64,000 nt of DNA. It comes from Setomelanomma holmii. Taxonomy: Eukaryota; Ascomycota; Dothideomycetes; Pleosporales; Phaeosphaeriaceae. The notes beneath the pieces were generated by a model that was not told the origin of the DNA, did not search any database, and saw only the letters and a program-made list of their open reading frames with translations. The position numbers were made by a program, and so were the translations under genes. The DNA is taken from positions 1 to 64,000 of the forward strand of contig ML978211.1 of the NCBI GenBank assembly GCA_010015745.1, read 5' to 3'. Shown piece by piece: positions 20,845-33,465 of the stretch (position 1 is the stretch's first letter; the number at the start of each line of letters is the position of its first letter).

Positions 20845-23262
20845 ATGATAACCAAACAAGGATCAATCACACCTCAACACACTCCTTCGACACCGCAGCA
20901 AAGACAACTCATTGCCACTTAGATACCACAAAAGAGCGCTGTGGCTGGTGGCTCCGTACGTACCATTGGTCCTCATTCCCTGGGTCCTGACCTGCACTCT
21001 CGCCGAACGACCGCTGAACGCAACTTCGTACGTGAAACAACAAGGATTCTCTGATGCAGAAATCAGCAGCTTTCGCCACTGGAAGGTTGCGCTCGACGTC
21101 CTCAATTCAATAGCTGGACTGGTAACCATTCCTCTTTTGTCAGCCTTACTGGCTCAGGCGGTGGTTTTGTTCTGTCAAAGGCAGCGACCGGACCAATCAC
21201 TAAGTCTGCTGGACCTGACAGTATTGGCCTACAGAGGATGGACGAACTTTGAAACCCTCAGGACATCCGCTTGGCCGCGGAGATCCTCAAAACAGATGGC
21301 TCCAGAAGCAAAATCGGCTGGGCGCTTTCTCTTTCTCGCTGCAGGACTGATCTTGCTTGGTGCACTGCAGCGGCCACTGTATCAGATCCTAGTACCGATT
21401 GACACAACTGCTGTCACCACATGCAGCGATGCGCGGTACAGATATCGCTCAAAAAAAGGACGTCGTTGGGCAGACGAGGAAAGTACTGCCAATGGACAGC
21501 TCGGAGTGGACATTGAGCCCGCGCAAATGGCTCTCATCTATCACGACACATTCTTACCACGCATGGCGTCCGATCTCGCTTCTATTTCACTGGACGAAGA
21601 GCAGCCTAACTTGTGGCTTGATCAGGTGTATGCTGACCCGTTGACCAAAAGAAGCCCTACGATCGGTGAAGAAAACAATTCCATCCGACCGCGGCTGCCA
21701 AGTTTTTCAGAACTCGAAGAGAGGGTGCCAGCGCCTACCTACTTTGTCGCAGGTCTTCGAGCCAATTCAACAACCGGAGTGCTTCGTGAACACTTGATGA
21801 GGTTGAATTCCTCAGTCACATGCAAAGAGATTGACCAGGCGAGGGTCCATTTGTCACGTCCCTTCGAAGGAAAAATGACACAAACATACGTGTCTGTGTT
21901 CCTGGGAAGGTTGGCGACTTTCCTTGGAATAAAAGCCGCAGCAGACAAGATCTTACCGAGCAGCTCTATCTGGACTTGTGGGATGGCGACTTTAGCGGAA
22001 GTCAGCCAGCCCACAACATGCAGAATATCAGCGCTACCATTCTCTGCGGATCGAAGACGACGCGAGGCTACTTCGAATTGGGCAATACCCAGAACAACAA
22101 TACGTATGGTGCATTGAAGAACCAATGGCCAAGTCAAGAGCTCATGTCGCACGACTTCAACGACTAGGTCGAGACCTACGCGGACCGTGAAGGCTTCATT
22201 CCAACCGAACAGTGAGTCTGCAAGACATTTACGAGGTGCCAAACTAACTCTTTCAGGGATAATTATCAAGGCAAATACCTACCAGACGCTGCAGCTACTG
22301 AAATACCATCGGCAGACTGGCGAACGTCGGGTCCACTCACGCTTTCCGCAATGGTCTTGTTTGGCAACATATCTTGGCTCCATAATGTCATATCCTACAC
22401 CACGAACATGACCTACCAAGACGTGTCGTCAAGAGATCGTTCGACGTGGCAGCGCATATGTGCCGGTATGCCCTTTGGCGCACTATACGTGAGCGATACA
22501 TACAGACTTCCGAATCCTGCGCAACAATGCAGATGGCTGGAGCTTTCGATTTCAGCTGGCTTCACGCCAGATCCAATGGATTTACAACAGATCATACATG
22601 AATGGATCAGCGCGTTCGCGCCCTTGATATCCAGCAAGGAGCTCAAGAATGTTGAAACTCTATTGGATATTAGCCTCTCCACTGCACACCGAGCTTTTCT
22701 TACATTCTATTCTCCTCATGTGGACGGCGTTCAGGACTTGGTCACAACTTTCAGAGGAAGGACCATCTACACTTCGCGTGGCCGCTTAGTGCAGAAACCA
22801 GTCGTCTCGAGAGCTGCAATGATTATACTGTCGGTCTTGATAGGTTTGCAGCTCGTCGGGCTTGCTTATCTGGCCTATTACATTTACCGAGTACCTACGT
22901 GGACGGGCGCACTCGATGCTATGGCGATGGCAAAGATTGGTGCGAGTTTAGGACAACAAGACGTTCTACCGCCCATCGGCATAAACGTTCAAAGGAATCT
23001 CAACGCCATGCAGAGTGTGGATGTTCTAATCGGTGTTGTTGAGGCGATGGAGGATTCGAGATTACAGCTTGCATCAAGTAATGTAAGCGATGCGGAGGGC
23101 TCAGATGTGGAACTGCATCATGTTGATCGGAAGGGCGCGTATGTAGATGTCGGAGCGCAAGATCCAGTCCTCCAACTTGGTATCGGCGCACCTGGTGTAA
23201 TAAGCTCGAGCACTTTCACAGCATTGAGGCGTCGTAGGGAAGGCGGTGTCGAAGTAGTCTAA
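20845..23262 (+). pseudogene. Disrupted fungal multi-pass membrane protein of unknown function
   Basis: An ATG at 20845 opens a frame that stops after 25 codons. The conserved-looking protein continues from about 20912 in the next frame, returns to the first frame at an A5 run (21871-21875), meets a TAG at 22165-22167, and continues through a normal 45-nt intron (22212-22256, GTGAGT...TTTCAG) to the stop at 23262. Hydrophobic segments near 20940-21000, 21105-21170, 21320-21390 and 22810-22890 predict about four membrane spans around a large loop with cysteine-containing motifs. No function can be named. Two frame changes plus one stop in otherwise protein-like sequence indicate a pseudogene or several assembly errors. 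Confidence 0.6.
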
Positions 23263-23787
23263 GCGGTCAGCATAGAGGCACACAAGCGCGCCCTTCATAC
23301 ACCGTCCTGCACGAACGCATCCGTGTTATCTCCAGTACCACTCTTAGCGCATCAGCATCCGCGCCTTCTACGGCAAGTAGTACTCGTATCATGTTTCCAA
23401 AACATTTCCCCGAACGCCTCAAAGCCTCGGCTACCACCGGTCCATGCACAGCGAAATTTTCCTTTGCACAGGTTGCTAAACCTCTTTCTTCGACACTTTC
23501 AAGACGACCAGCAGTCTCGAACCACGCAATGGCAGAGAAAAATCAAGCTCGGCAAAAGCAAAGACACATGTGGGGAAGGGTCCATGATTCGAACGTGCTG
23601 TCGCGCTAGGCGGTAGGTAGGGCGCGCGAGTGGGCACGACATGAGTAATGTTTCGCCATCGCCCGCTCCACACTAACACGATTTATTGTGGAGGAAAACT
23701 TCCGCACCTCTTCAACTTCCCCAAGTCCCTACCAACGGTGTGACGTTCTGTTCAGACTTCATTCGGACGGAGCCCAAATCAATTGTC
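23263..23787. other. Intergenic region upstream of the MFS transporter
   Basis: Holds the 3' end of the damaged membrane gene and the transporter promoter. A GTTCGAATC word near 23586-23594 recalls a tRNA B box but no cloverleaf can be drawn around it. Confidence 0.4.
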
Positions 23788-25584
23788 ATGGCGATGCCAG
23801 ACGAAGAGCAGCCTTTGCTGCGCACGATCACGGAAGGTGTCAAGCATGATGAAGTCATACTTGACTTTGAGCCGCTGGACCCTGAGGATCCGAGAAATTG
23901 GAGTGAGGCATTCAAGTGGTGTGTTGTCTTGCTGCTGGCTTGTATGGCCTTCACGGTGTAGGTGATGTTGCTTCTTCGTCAGATCTTTTGCTTTTCATTC
24001 GTCGTAGCGGTGCTTTGTAACCTCGTCCGTTCAGCCACGCGGTTTTCCTACTCCAGTCGTCTCTATACCAAAGGAAAAATTGCTTCAATTGGAGATATCC
24101 GGTTCTCGATTTTCATTCGTAAAATCTCATTACGTTCATGAGATGCGAATGAGGTTGTACGCCTCCTGGTGGTCTCCCTATGTTCATATTCAAATATTTC
24201 CAATCCCTACTCGAAGATGAACCATGCTAATAGACCACGCAGAACATTCACCTGCATCGGCATAGTTCCCATCGCACCCAGCATCGTCTCCGATCTTGAC
24301 GGCCACACCTCATCCTCCTCCACCACCGCACTCCTCGTCACCATCTGGGAACTCGGCGAAGCCGCCGGCCCACTTCTCATCGCCCCTCTGTCTGAGGTCC
24401 TAGGTCGCTATCCTGTAATGAACGGCTGCAACATCTTCTTCATCATCTGGACTATTCTTGCTGCGTCTTCACAATCTATGCATGTTTTCATCGCTGCAAG
24501 GATGTTGACTGGCCTTGCTGTTGCGTCGAATGTGTTGAATCCTGCGATCATCGGTGATATGTTTGAGAGCGAGAAGAGAGGAAGTGCGATGAGTCTTATC
24601 ATGTTGGCGCCGCTGATTGGCGGCGCGATTGGACCTGCAATTGCGGGCGCGATTGCGCAGACGCTGGGTTGGAGAGAGGTGCTACTCATTGCAGCGGGGC
24701 TGGCAGTGATCTGCGAGGTGTTGTTTCTCACTTGCTTCAGAGAGACTTACAAGATGGCCATCCTACGACGCAGATTGAAGAAAGTGCAGCGCGAGAGCGG
24801 CGAGTTCAGGAACGTGACGGAGAAGACTAGACGCGAGGATGTGATGAAGCTGTGGCATTCGATCACCCGACCTTTTGCGGTGCTTTTTGGATCGAGCGTT
24901 CTGATGCTCCTGTCTATCTTTGCAGCGGTATCATTCAGCTACTTTTACGTCATGTGTATATCTTTCCCGCAGGTGCTGCAGGATGTGTATGGCTTCACGC
25001 CTGCGCAGACAGGATCGTCGTTCATGATGTTTAGTAAGTTATTCAAGCTCCTTGCTGCTCGATCGCCCTTCGCTAACAGTCCTGCAGGTATCGGATCTTT
25101 CCTCGCAGTCTTTGTGTGTAACTTCGGTCTCGACAGGATCTACATCAAGCTCCGTGGCTCCGAAAACACGAAAGGCAAGCCAGAGTATCGCCTGCCACTC
25201 TCCATCGTCGGCGCTTTTGCTCTGCCTCTTTCGATCACGGGCTACGGCTGGGTTGCTCAATACCACCTGCCAATACCGCTACTACTTGCCTCCGTGGCCC
25301 TGCTTGGCTTCACCCTACTTCTCACAGTCATTCCTTTATCAGCATACGTCGTCGATGCGTGCGGTCTGTACTCCGCATCAGCCATGACTGGCGTCATAGT
25401 AACACGCTGTCTGGCTGGTACATTTCTCCCACTGAGTACGGATCCGCTAGTCGATAGATTTGGGTTCGGATGGGGCTTCACGTGTCTAGGAGCCCTAAGT
25501 ATGAGCCTTGCTATCATTCCCGTGTTGATCTTGAGGTATGGCGAGAAGTGGCGGCAGCGATCCGAGTTCACGCGAGATGTTTAA
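23788..25584 (+). CDS. Major facilitator superfamily transporter, DHA1 (drug:H+ antiporter) type
   Basis: Exons 23788-23957, 24243-25033 and 25088-25584 encode 485 residues. The first intron is long (285 nt, GTAGGT...CGCAG) and the second is 54 nt (GTAAGT...TGCAG, branch GCTAAC). The cytosolic N-terminus carries LDPEDPRNWS, the usual lead-in of fungal DHA1/Flr1-like exporters, followed by about twelve hydrophobic spans. The loop 2-3 element PLSEVLGRYPV corresponds to MFS signature motif A. These proteins export drugs or metabolites across the plasma membrane using the proton gradient; the substrate is unknown. The gene is intact although its neighbours on both sides are damaged. The start is the first ATG of MAMPDEEQPLL; a second ATG follows two codons later. 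Confidence 0.85.
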
Positions 25585-26353
25585 GGTTCGTGCAGTTGTA
25601 CATATGTGGTTGTAAAGGTAGCAACACAACAAATTCCAAATGAGGATTGTTATGGCCCTGGAACAGTCTTCGTGTCTCTCAAAAGCGAAGAATGTGAAGC
25701 TCAAAACTGTCCGCTCGCTCGTTGCTCTTTTAACTACTGCCAGAAAGTAGACGAATTAAGCCCGTCTTTCGAGCATGACATTGCTGGCGGATGGCCGAGC
25801 CACGCCCGAAAGATCAAATACCCACATGCTCCCATATCCGTGTGGTGTGAATGTCTAGGCGGGATCATATTATTTGGTAGCACTCCGCGCCAGCTGCTGT
25901 ATAACTCTGTGGCTGATAACTTCAACACAGGACGAACAGCTTTAGGATACTTCAGATGTTCTCGGGATCATCTTATCCATAACAAACTCAGTGAGAGTAG
26001 TCTGAGGATGTTTGCGCTAGAATGTACCTAAATATAGGCAGCAAGGGAGTCATTTGCATACATTCTAGCTCACATGACTGCCAAAAAATGAGTGCAGGAC
26101 TTGCTACATGTGCACAGATATGTATAACACTCTCGTTCTATTGTTACTTAGTGAATCAGCTCGCTTTTGAACTTATGGTGGAAATAATAGCAATCCAAAG
26201 AAGTCAGAGTGTGGAAGTTCATTGTACTTTCAAACAACGAGATGAACCAAGCTATGAACTGAGCAGCTGCTCAGCAGCAACGAGATATTCTGCATCTAGC
26301 GATGAGAAGTCGTGAGCATCGAGGACCTTAAAAATTGATGGTGAATGAACTTC
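25585..26353. other. Intergenic region between the MFS gene and the decayed LRR gene
   Basis: Convergent 3' flanks. The open frames here have no recognisable domains, and I see no repeat or RNA gene. Confidence 0.4.
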
Positions 26354-29090
26354 TCAATCATCGCCAGCGAGTGTCCGTGTGAGCTCTCCTTCCCCAGCTG
26401 AGGCCTTGTCTGTCGGCTGGTCAATGGTCTTGATGTTCTAGGCGTCCATATCAGTGGAAAGCACCGTCGAGTATCTGTTGTTCTTGTACGCATCGCCTGT
26501 GTTGGAACGGCGCCTGGGAAGGCTGAAGGGAGCCGCACCGAGAGTTACACTCGTCTGAGTCGTCGTATCATGGGATCGCGATCTTTGATGATCGAATGTG
26601 TCATTTCTGATGTCTGCTGGCGGCGTATTTGGCGATACTGGTGGGGCTAAGAGGCTCGAACGGTCAGGAAAACTGTTGGGTTGTATACTATTGTCCTTCT
26701 CGGACGAGGTCCTAACAGCACTTTCATGGTGACTCGCTGCGCTAAGGGTCGTTTCAGGTGCAGGAGGACTTAAGAACTCTGGCATGAGCTTTTGGCATCT
26801 CTCTCTAGAGGAAAGGTTCTGTCAGTGGCTTGCGCATAGAACTTGTGAAGTAGTTTGTTTTCTGGAAGATTGCCAGTCCTGGGAATGTCGCCTAAGTTGC
26901 GCAACAGCTTCAGTCTTGTCATGAGATTCATTACCCAATTCAGTTGTACTTGCAACTCTTCATAAGACAGCTTGCCGACAACAGCATTCGCTGTATCGTC
27001 AGCTGGATTCATACGACAGGTTTGGTTGAAAATGCGAGCGTGCGAGTCGTTGCTACATCCAACATAGCGAATCAGACATACCTTCTAGTGGCGTGAGACT
27101 TTCCTTCGGATAGTGTCTGAGATACTCTAGAAGAGCCTTCAACTGAACAAGACGTTTCTCGTGATTTGGGTCTGGTATTCGAATTGAGTTGTGGTCGGAA
27201 GAATAAAGACAATCCATGCCGATTCTGTGTGGTGAAGGGAAAACAATCGGATTGCCACTACAATCCAGCAGATCAAGATTCAAATCGCCCACGTCGGGAG
27301 GAATACCTGCTACTCTATTGCCCGCCACGCACAAGACTCTCAGCTTCGACATGCGAGAAATCGAATCGGGTATGCAAGACAGCGAACTCTCTCGAAGATC
27401 CAGGATTTCGAGCCACTCAAGCTGCAAAATTGGGGCTGGGAACGTTGTGAATTTGTTATTGCCAAGGTTGAGATGACGTAGGAATACACACAAACCCACG
27501 TTTTCTGGAAGATCTTGGATGGAAGTGTGTGTTAACGCAAACCTCTTGGGACGGTCACGCAGTACCTTATTTATGATCTTAGGCGAATGACGATCATTGT
27601 TCTCATACTTAAAGACAAGATCCAGGGCAATGAGTCTATCCTGATCAGCCACGTGGCCAGCCTCTCCCGGTTCTGTGGATGAGAAGGAATGTTGCAGACG
27701 ATGTAGCGGGCTCTTCGGTTGTCGTGGCCAAGTGTCCCCGGGCGTCCTTGCTAATGTTGAAGAAAGCATCGCCTCAGGTAATGGGATGTGTACACAGGAT
27801 TCGATTCGATCGACAGGCTGTGGAAGCAGCTTGTTTACGCGAAGCTTGATGCTCTGTTCAGAGGTTTTGGACGCCTTTCCATGGGTCCCTTTTGACTGAA
27901 GCTTCGTTATGGAATCGTCGTGAGGGCGATTGTGCAGCCTAGTGTCGAGGATCACATCATCCCACAAGGCTGCCAGAATCACTCGGCGATGAGGCAGAGA
28001 ATGACGGAGCATCCAGTTCCAGAAATTCTAGTATCGTGGCTTTTGTCTATATGAATTTTTGATTTCTAGGATTTCGGAGTCGATCTTGTGATCTGGCTCA
28101 AAGTTAGAGAGCACTTCTGATCGTCTGTTGTGCATGTCTATGGCTGGCGGAAGAATAGTAGACCAACGTTGAGATAGTCTCGTCTGATCCGCTTCCATCG
28201 CTCTCGAGAGACGATGATTATGGCGCGTGACTTGGGCTTGCAATCTTAGGCTGTCGAAAGTCGAGGATCGTGACAGGCTTGATCTGATGGACTGGACTTC
28301 ATCTCTTTCTATCGATACCAGGTCAAAGCTGGCAGAAATTGTGCCGCGGACTGTGTCTGTTTGCACCGAAGGCGTCTGCTCATTGATGAATCCTGCCAAG
28401 GTAGCCGAGGTCGTCGATTGGCCATGTTCTGCAAGAGACGATGCAATATCATCTTCGTACTGCGATTCGGCCTGCTCGAGACTAATCAAAGATGTTCGAC
28501 AATCGAGCTCTAGGCTGCGGAGGAGCATACGATCCTGATCGTCCTGAGCGAGGACATCTGGATTCTTTGGTAGTGCCTTAAGGTTAGGTTAGTCGACCAT
28601 CAAGCTAGTCTCTTAGACGCACCTACTCGCGACGTGCAACCTTCTCAGCTGTGTCTAATGTTCCCAGCATAAGCGCCAAATTGGACTAGTACGCTTCAAT
28701 CGCAGCTCGCAAAACGAGAATTTTGGGTTTTTGAAAGACCACCCATTGAACTTTTCCAACGAAGCTGAACTTCCCATCCTTGCCGTCCTTGCCTGATGTC
28801 ATAGACCTCAGGCTTTCCACGGCGGTCAGTATCTCCGTAAACATTTCCAGATTAGCATCGGTCATGTCCTGAACCAGCTCAAAGCAATGGGCGCAGTAGT
28901 TGGAGGCTTGTAGCTTCTCGAGCATGTTCTCCAATGTTTTCAGGTCCGTGCAAAAAGACCTGATCTCACTGCCAATCATCCTTGCTTCATGTCCGGCTGA
29001 CCCAACATCAGCAGCGAGTTGCGATAGAACGAGCGCGACTCTCGTGCCGGCCGACACGATGCCGATGATGCTTCCCGCAAGCTCCGCCAT
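26354..29090 (-). pseudogene. Decayed gene: STAND-associated N-terminal domain fused to leucine-rich repeats
   Basis: Read on the minus strand from MAELAGSIIGIVSAG at 29090 (a frame extends upstream to 29273). The first 130 residues resemble the helical N-terminal domain that precedes NTPase modules in fungal STAND proteins. After a linker, LRRs run at about 27200-27560 (LRHLNLGNNKFTTFP, LEILDLRESSLSCIP, LRVLCVAGNRVAGIP), then a C-terminal region over further exons (intron 27081-27003, donor GTATGT). The middle part with LRRs recalls Sog2-like RAM-pathway proteins. In-frame TAG codons at 28686-28688, 28623-28625, 28028-28030 and 26438-26440 interrupt coding-like sequence, and the 3' intron structure is uncertain. 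No NTPase motif is visible. Treated as a pseudogene; assembly or model error is possible. Confidence 0.6.
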
Positions 29091-29776
29091 ATCGTCTGGA
29101 GATCTTGCACTGGCACGTGCCAACCGAGACTTATCTAGAGATTGTTTTCTTGACTGAACACACAGGCTTCCGCTGCGGTAGTAGCCAGCGGCACCAAATG
29201 CAGACCCTGGTTCACGATGATTAATTGAAGGAAAATACTCATTTGTGTATGGATGAGGGAGTCTTGCTTGCAAAGTAGTAATGTGAGTGAATAGTTGTAG
29301 AAAGAAGGTTGACGAACAAGGCTGAAGAGCTGAGCAAGTTCAGCCGTGATCGTGGCGGTGCATCCTGCAACTCGTGGCGAAGCAGAACGTCGTCCGCAGC
29401 ATCGGAAAGGCATTCATCGAGGCTGTTTCCTAAAGACATCTTTTGTTCAGTCTTATACTCCCAGCACAATCTTCAGTATTCTCTCATCCTTGTGAAGGGG
29501 TCGAAAGTGTCGTGGAGGATTAGGTCATGGTCCGACCCTGCGTGCCAGAACCTGTGGCTATGTGCACAAAACCAATGTTCGTCAGCTCGCATAGAGATGT
29601 GTGCGATGGTCATGCATCGTTGCATGAGATGAGACTCGCGGTGAGCTCGGAGGCAGCGCTGCTCTCCACGGCAAAACGTTGATCCGGAATGACGGAAGTC
29701 GCGCTCCAGCATCCATCACCAAAACTCCAACCGCCCCAACACCACCAATCTCACCGCGAGATACCCACAACCCAAA
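29091..29776. other. Divergent promoter region between the LRR gene and EMC7
   Basis: About 690 bases between two divergently read genes. It must hold both promoters. No specific site stands out. Confidence 0.4.
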
Positions 29777-30551
29777 ATGCACATCTCAATACCCACCTTG
29801 GCGACCCTAGTCTCAACGTCCACCGCCGCTCGCTTTCTCCTCCAAATCCCCACCACCGCCAACCTGAACCCATCCACCCTCCCCTCCACCACCCATGCAA
29901 CCCTCCAGTCTTCCGGCCCACCGCTCGACGCCTACCTCACGCGCTCCAACACCTTCAACTTCGCCAACGTAAGCGCCGGCTCGTACCTCGCGACTGTGCA
30001 CTGCCGCGATCACATCTTCGAGCCATTGCGCATCGACGTCAGTCTCGAGGAAGCTGTCGAAGGTAGTGGAGATAGGAAAGAGGTGGTGAAGGTGTGGCAG
30101 ACGTTTTTGGGCAATGAGTGGGACAACAAGGGGGAGAGCAGGGGTGAGGGAGGGAATGGGTTGGTGGTCGAAGCAAGGGTTGTCGGGACGAAGTACTTTT
30201 ATCAGGAGAGGGGTGGATTTTCGCCGTTGAGCTTCTTGAAGAATCCGATGATTTTGATGGCGGTTGTGAGCATGGGGTTGATGTTTGGTATGCCCAAGTT
30301 AATGGAAAATAGTAAGTTTGGAAGCTTCGATGCTGTGAAGAACATGGGACTGACAGCGTCTAGTGGATCCGGAGATGAAGGAAGAATTCGAGGAAATGCA
30401 GAAGAATGGCGTGCTTGGATCCGGTTCGACAAACACCGCATCGCAGATACAGAACTTCGACCTTGCTTCATGGATGGCTGGCAAGACGACCGATGCCAGC
30501 AGTGCGAACAGTCGCGGACAAAGCCCAGCTGGACAGGCGAAGAAGCGATGA
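29777..30551 (+). CDS. EMC7: ER membrane protein complex subunit 7 (EMC7)
   Basis: Exons 29777-30311 and 30364-30551 (52-nt intron, GTAAGT...TCTAG) encode 240 residues. A signal peptide covers about residues 1-18, followed by a beta-sandwich lumenal domain (DUF2012-like, with FNFANVSAGSYLATVHCRDHIFEP), a single membrane span at about residues 154-174, and an acidic then basic cytosolic tail beginning MDPEMKEEFEEMQ, which is typical of EMC7. EMC7 (Sop4 in budding yeast) is a subunit of the ER membrane complex that inserts multi-pass and tail-anchored proteins. The tail sequence only appears in the right frame after the intron is removed, which supports the model. The gene ends tail-to-tail with the LtrA-like gene. 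Confidence 0.85.
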
Positions 30552-30718
30552 GCAACTGCGTATCATTGGATGTGATAGAATATTAAAGGTCATCGTGCAA
30601 CGAGAGTACAGGGCATTTTACAAACATTACACTTCGAAATGAACGCAATTGCATAAAACCACGGGTATCAAACATCTTCAGATCTCATTCTGAGTGTACC
30701 GGTCATGTCCTATACGCC

Positions 30719-32858
30719 TCAGACACCAGCAACACCTCCCTTCTCTCCAGCTTCTCTCCTTGCAATTTCTTCAACATTCAGCACCGTCCCCTCCCTGGCA
30801 CTCTTCTCCAACTCCTCCTTCTTAACCCCGCACTTGGCACTATACGTCGCCTTATCCCTCCCACACCCCTTTTCCCACAACACACTCTCACCCCAACAAC
30901 TGCTCCCCACAAGCTCCAGCACCAACACACTAACCACCAGCCCCGTCGTCGTCGCAATGAGTTGCAAACTATTCATATGCGCCTTTGGCAGCGTAATGAT
31001 AATAATCGCAACGAGCATGCGATACACCAGTCTGGGGTGTTTGTGCACGCGCTGATTGGGGATCTTGCGATGCGTGTGCGTGAACGCGATGACGGCCAGA
31101 CAGAATAAGGAAATGCTTAGGCTGCCGCAGTAGTACCACTGCAGGCCGGACGAGATGTGTTCTTCGGAGCGGGGGATGAAGGTTTCGAAGAGCGAGTCGA
31201 GGGGTGCGTCGGGGCAGTCGTGTGCGCGGACGAGGACGGCGATGGCGGAGGAGGAGAGGACGAAGGACATTATGAAGGGCAGGTGGATCGAGAACCATGT
31301 TAGTGCTGCAGAATTGTGTCAGTATAGTACGAGAATTGGGGGAGAGGGAGGAAATACGTACCGCTGAAGACATGACGTCGGATAGCATGTGTGTGCAGAT
31401 TGAAACTGTCGATTTCAAAGTAGATCCAATTGAATACAAACGCCTGTATGAGTCCGAGCACAGCTTTTCCGAAGAACGCGTTGATGCCAAATTCCACATC
31501 ACTCTGGTACAACAAGCCGAGCACACAGCTACCAAAGACCAGCGTGACGAATGCATTCGTGCGCTCGATTCGATGCTCGATATTCGTCCCCGGAAAGAAC
31601 TCGAGACGCTCCTTGATTTTCTGCGGAATATGTTTCGCCATCCATGTACCCGGCCGCTGGAAGAAGATCAAGAGCATATTACCGAACAAATCGAACACGA
31701 TAGCAGGCCAAATAAGGCCCTGTCTTGCCGGTTCTTCGACGTGAATACTTCCAATCCACAGCGCGGCAGGGATAAGCGTGATGATGCCGTTGCCTATCAT
31801 GCTTCCTCTAACCATGGGGATTGTCCAGGCATACCAAAACAAGCTAACGGTCATGAACAGGCGAGCCGCAAGGTAAAAGGCTACGAGTGGAGCGTACGTA
31901 TGTTCAAATGCGCTGGCCATGTTTGTCGTGAAACCCAGGAGACAAGTAAGTATAAACAGAACGGACATGCGGCGCAGCACATCGTCGCTGTCGAACCAGG
32001 AGATCAAGACGCCCACGTCAGACCAGAATTTCCAGCCCATGATAAATGTGATAGCAAAGCGGAGCAAATTCTCACCAGTGGGGTGTTCAGCAGCATTGTC
32101 GCCCGTGATGGCGATGATACCGACGTAGAACAGGTCGATAAACAGCTCGTAGGAAGCAACCTCTTGCGCTTCTTTTGCACGCCATAGTAGTCCCTTGTGG
32201 AAGTACTGCCGCACAATCGGCTTCTGGTAAATGCGCATGAAGGAGCCGAGCTTGCGTTCGGCTCTCCACGTGTCCTTGTCAAAGCTTGATGCGCCTGACA
32301 TCGAGTCTCCATCGGAGCCAGAGTCGTGCGTGCGTAAGTGTGCAGAGTAACCGTACTTGGAGAAGTTCGCATCGAGTTGCACCGCATGTTGAGATATCAT
32401 GTGAATCTCAGTGCTGAGGGCATCGAGTTCGCGGATCACGCGCTCAAATTCCAGTGCAAGGTCGCCGTGTTCGGCCTGCAACCGTTTGTGCTGGTCCGAG
32501 TGATGTTCGTGGATGTGGCGGAGCGCTTCGAGCTGGGCTGGAATAAGTATTCATCATGATTCCGCTCCGGAAGGTGATATCTTCCATGGACTGGGTGGGA
32601 TGCATATGGACTCACATGCTCAGGACTCCCATGAATGACCAGGTCAAAATCATCCTTCTCGTTTGACGCACTCAGGGTCTTCCTCAATGTATTCGCTTCA
32701 TCAGGAGAATGCGCAACATGCACTTTCCGTCCATCAGGTCTGAAAAACTGCTTCAACCTCTTTCCCGTATGTCCATGCACATGTGGATGATGATGGTGCG
32801 TATGATGTGCGCTTGCAGGAGTTTCCGTTCCAAGTAGTGTTTGCGGAGTATCTGCCAT
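30719..32858 (-). CDS. Low-temperature-requirement A (LtrA) domain membrane protein
   Basis: Minus-strand exons 32858-32616, 32532-31362 and 31305-30719 encode 666 residues; the introns are 83 nt (GTGAGT...CCCAG) and 56 nt (GTACGT...TGCAG). A histidine-rich N-terminus (HHTHHHHPHVHGH, residues 18-30) and a soluble region precede about ten or more hydrophobic spans. The LtrA signature region is YELFIDLFYVGIIAITGDNAAEHPTG, split here only by its length, near residues 175-200. LtrA proteins were named from a Listeria mutant impaired in growth at low temperature; their biochemical role in fungi is not established. The start fits the His-rich N-terminus and there is no earlier in-frame ATG of note. 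Membrane localisation is certain from sequence; function is not. Confidence 0.85.
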
Positions 32859-33465
32859 CTTGAAGGTCCTCGAATCTTTGTCAGAATCGCAGGTGACGCT
32901 TGATGAATAGTGAACATGGGGGAACCGCGGAATATATCTTTGATCGTCATGCTTCGATCGGGCCTCGCTCCGCTGTCCTCAAAGAAGTGGTGGCTGATCT
33001 TGGATCTGCACTAGTGCCATGCTTGATTGGCTGGCGTGGAAGTGAACTTGGTGAATAAGCAGTGAATGTGCATGGTAAGCTGCACAGTGGCCATAGCTCC
33101 TGCTTTCAGGGTCCAGGTTGGCTTCAGGCACAGCGACGTGGGAGATGAGCGATAAGATCCGACCGGATCCGAGGTGCACTGCTGATGTATACTCGGCCTT
33201 CCGAACGACTCATTCATTCGAAACAGTATACTGCAGACTCAGAGCTTACGTGCAATACTGCGCAATCAAGCTCAAAGATGTTGTCGAGTTCGTCAGAGAT
33301 TATGAAAGGCAACAAGCCTTTGCCGAGACCGCTTAGGACGAGAATGGTCTTTGCTAAGCAAAGTGGGACGCCTTATTGGTACGCAGGCCAAAACATCTCG
33401 TAGGCAGAAACAACGATGTTGCTGGCGATAACTATCGTGTTCCATGTAGTACCATTCGCCATCTT
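32859..33465. other. Intergenic region between the antiporter and the LtrA-like gene
   Basis: Two minus-strand genes lie in tandem. This stretch should contain the antiporter 3' UTR and the LtrA-like promoter. Nothing else is seen. Confidence 0.4.

Noticed and set aside
23576..23620. tRNA-like GTTCGAATC word on the minus strand
   Set aside because: The flanking bases do not form a T-arm or acceptor stem, so no tRNA is called.
26438..28688. TAG might be read as an amino acid, since the damaged host genes contain only TAG stops
   Set aside because: Many intact genes here (desaturase, antiporter, ATIC, CHZ1, YME2, adenylate kinase) end properly with TAG, so it is a normal stop.
29777..30586. 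EMC7 read as a single 269-residue exon
   Set aside because: The unspliced reading diverges from the family after GTAAGT; removing the 52-nt intron restores the expected tail.
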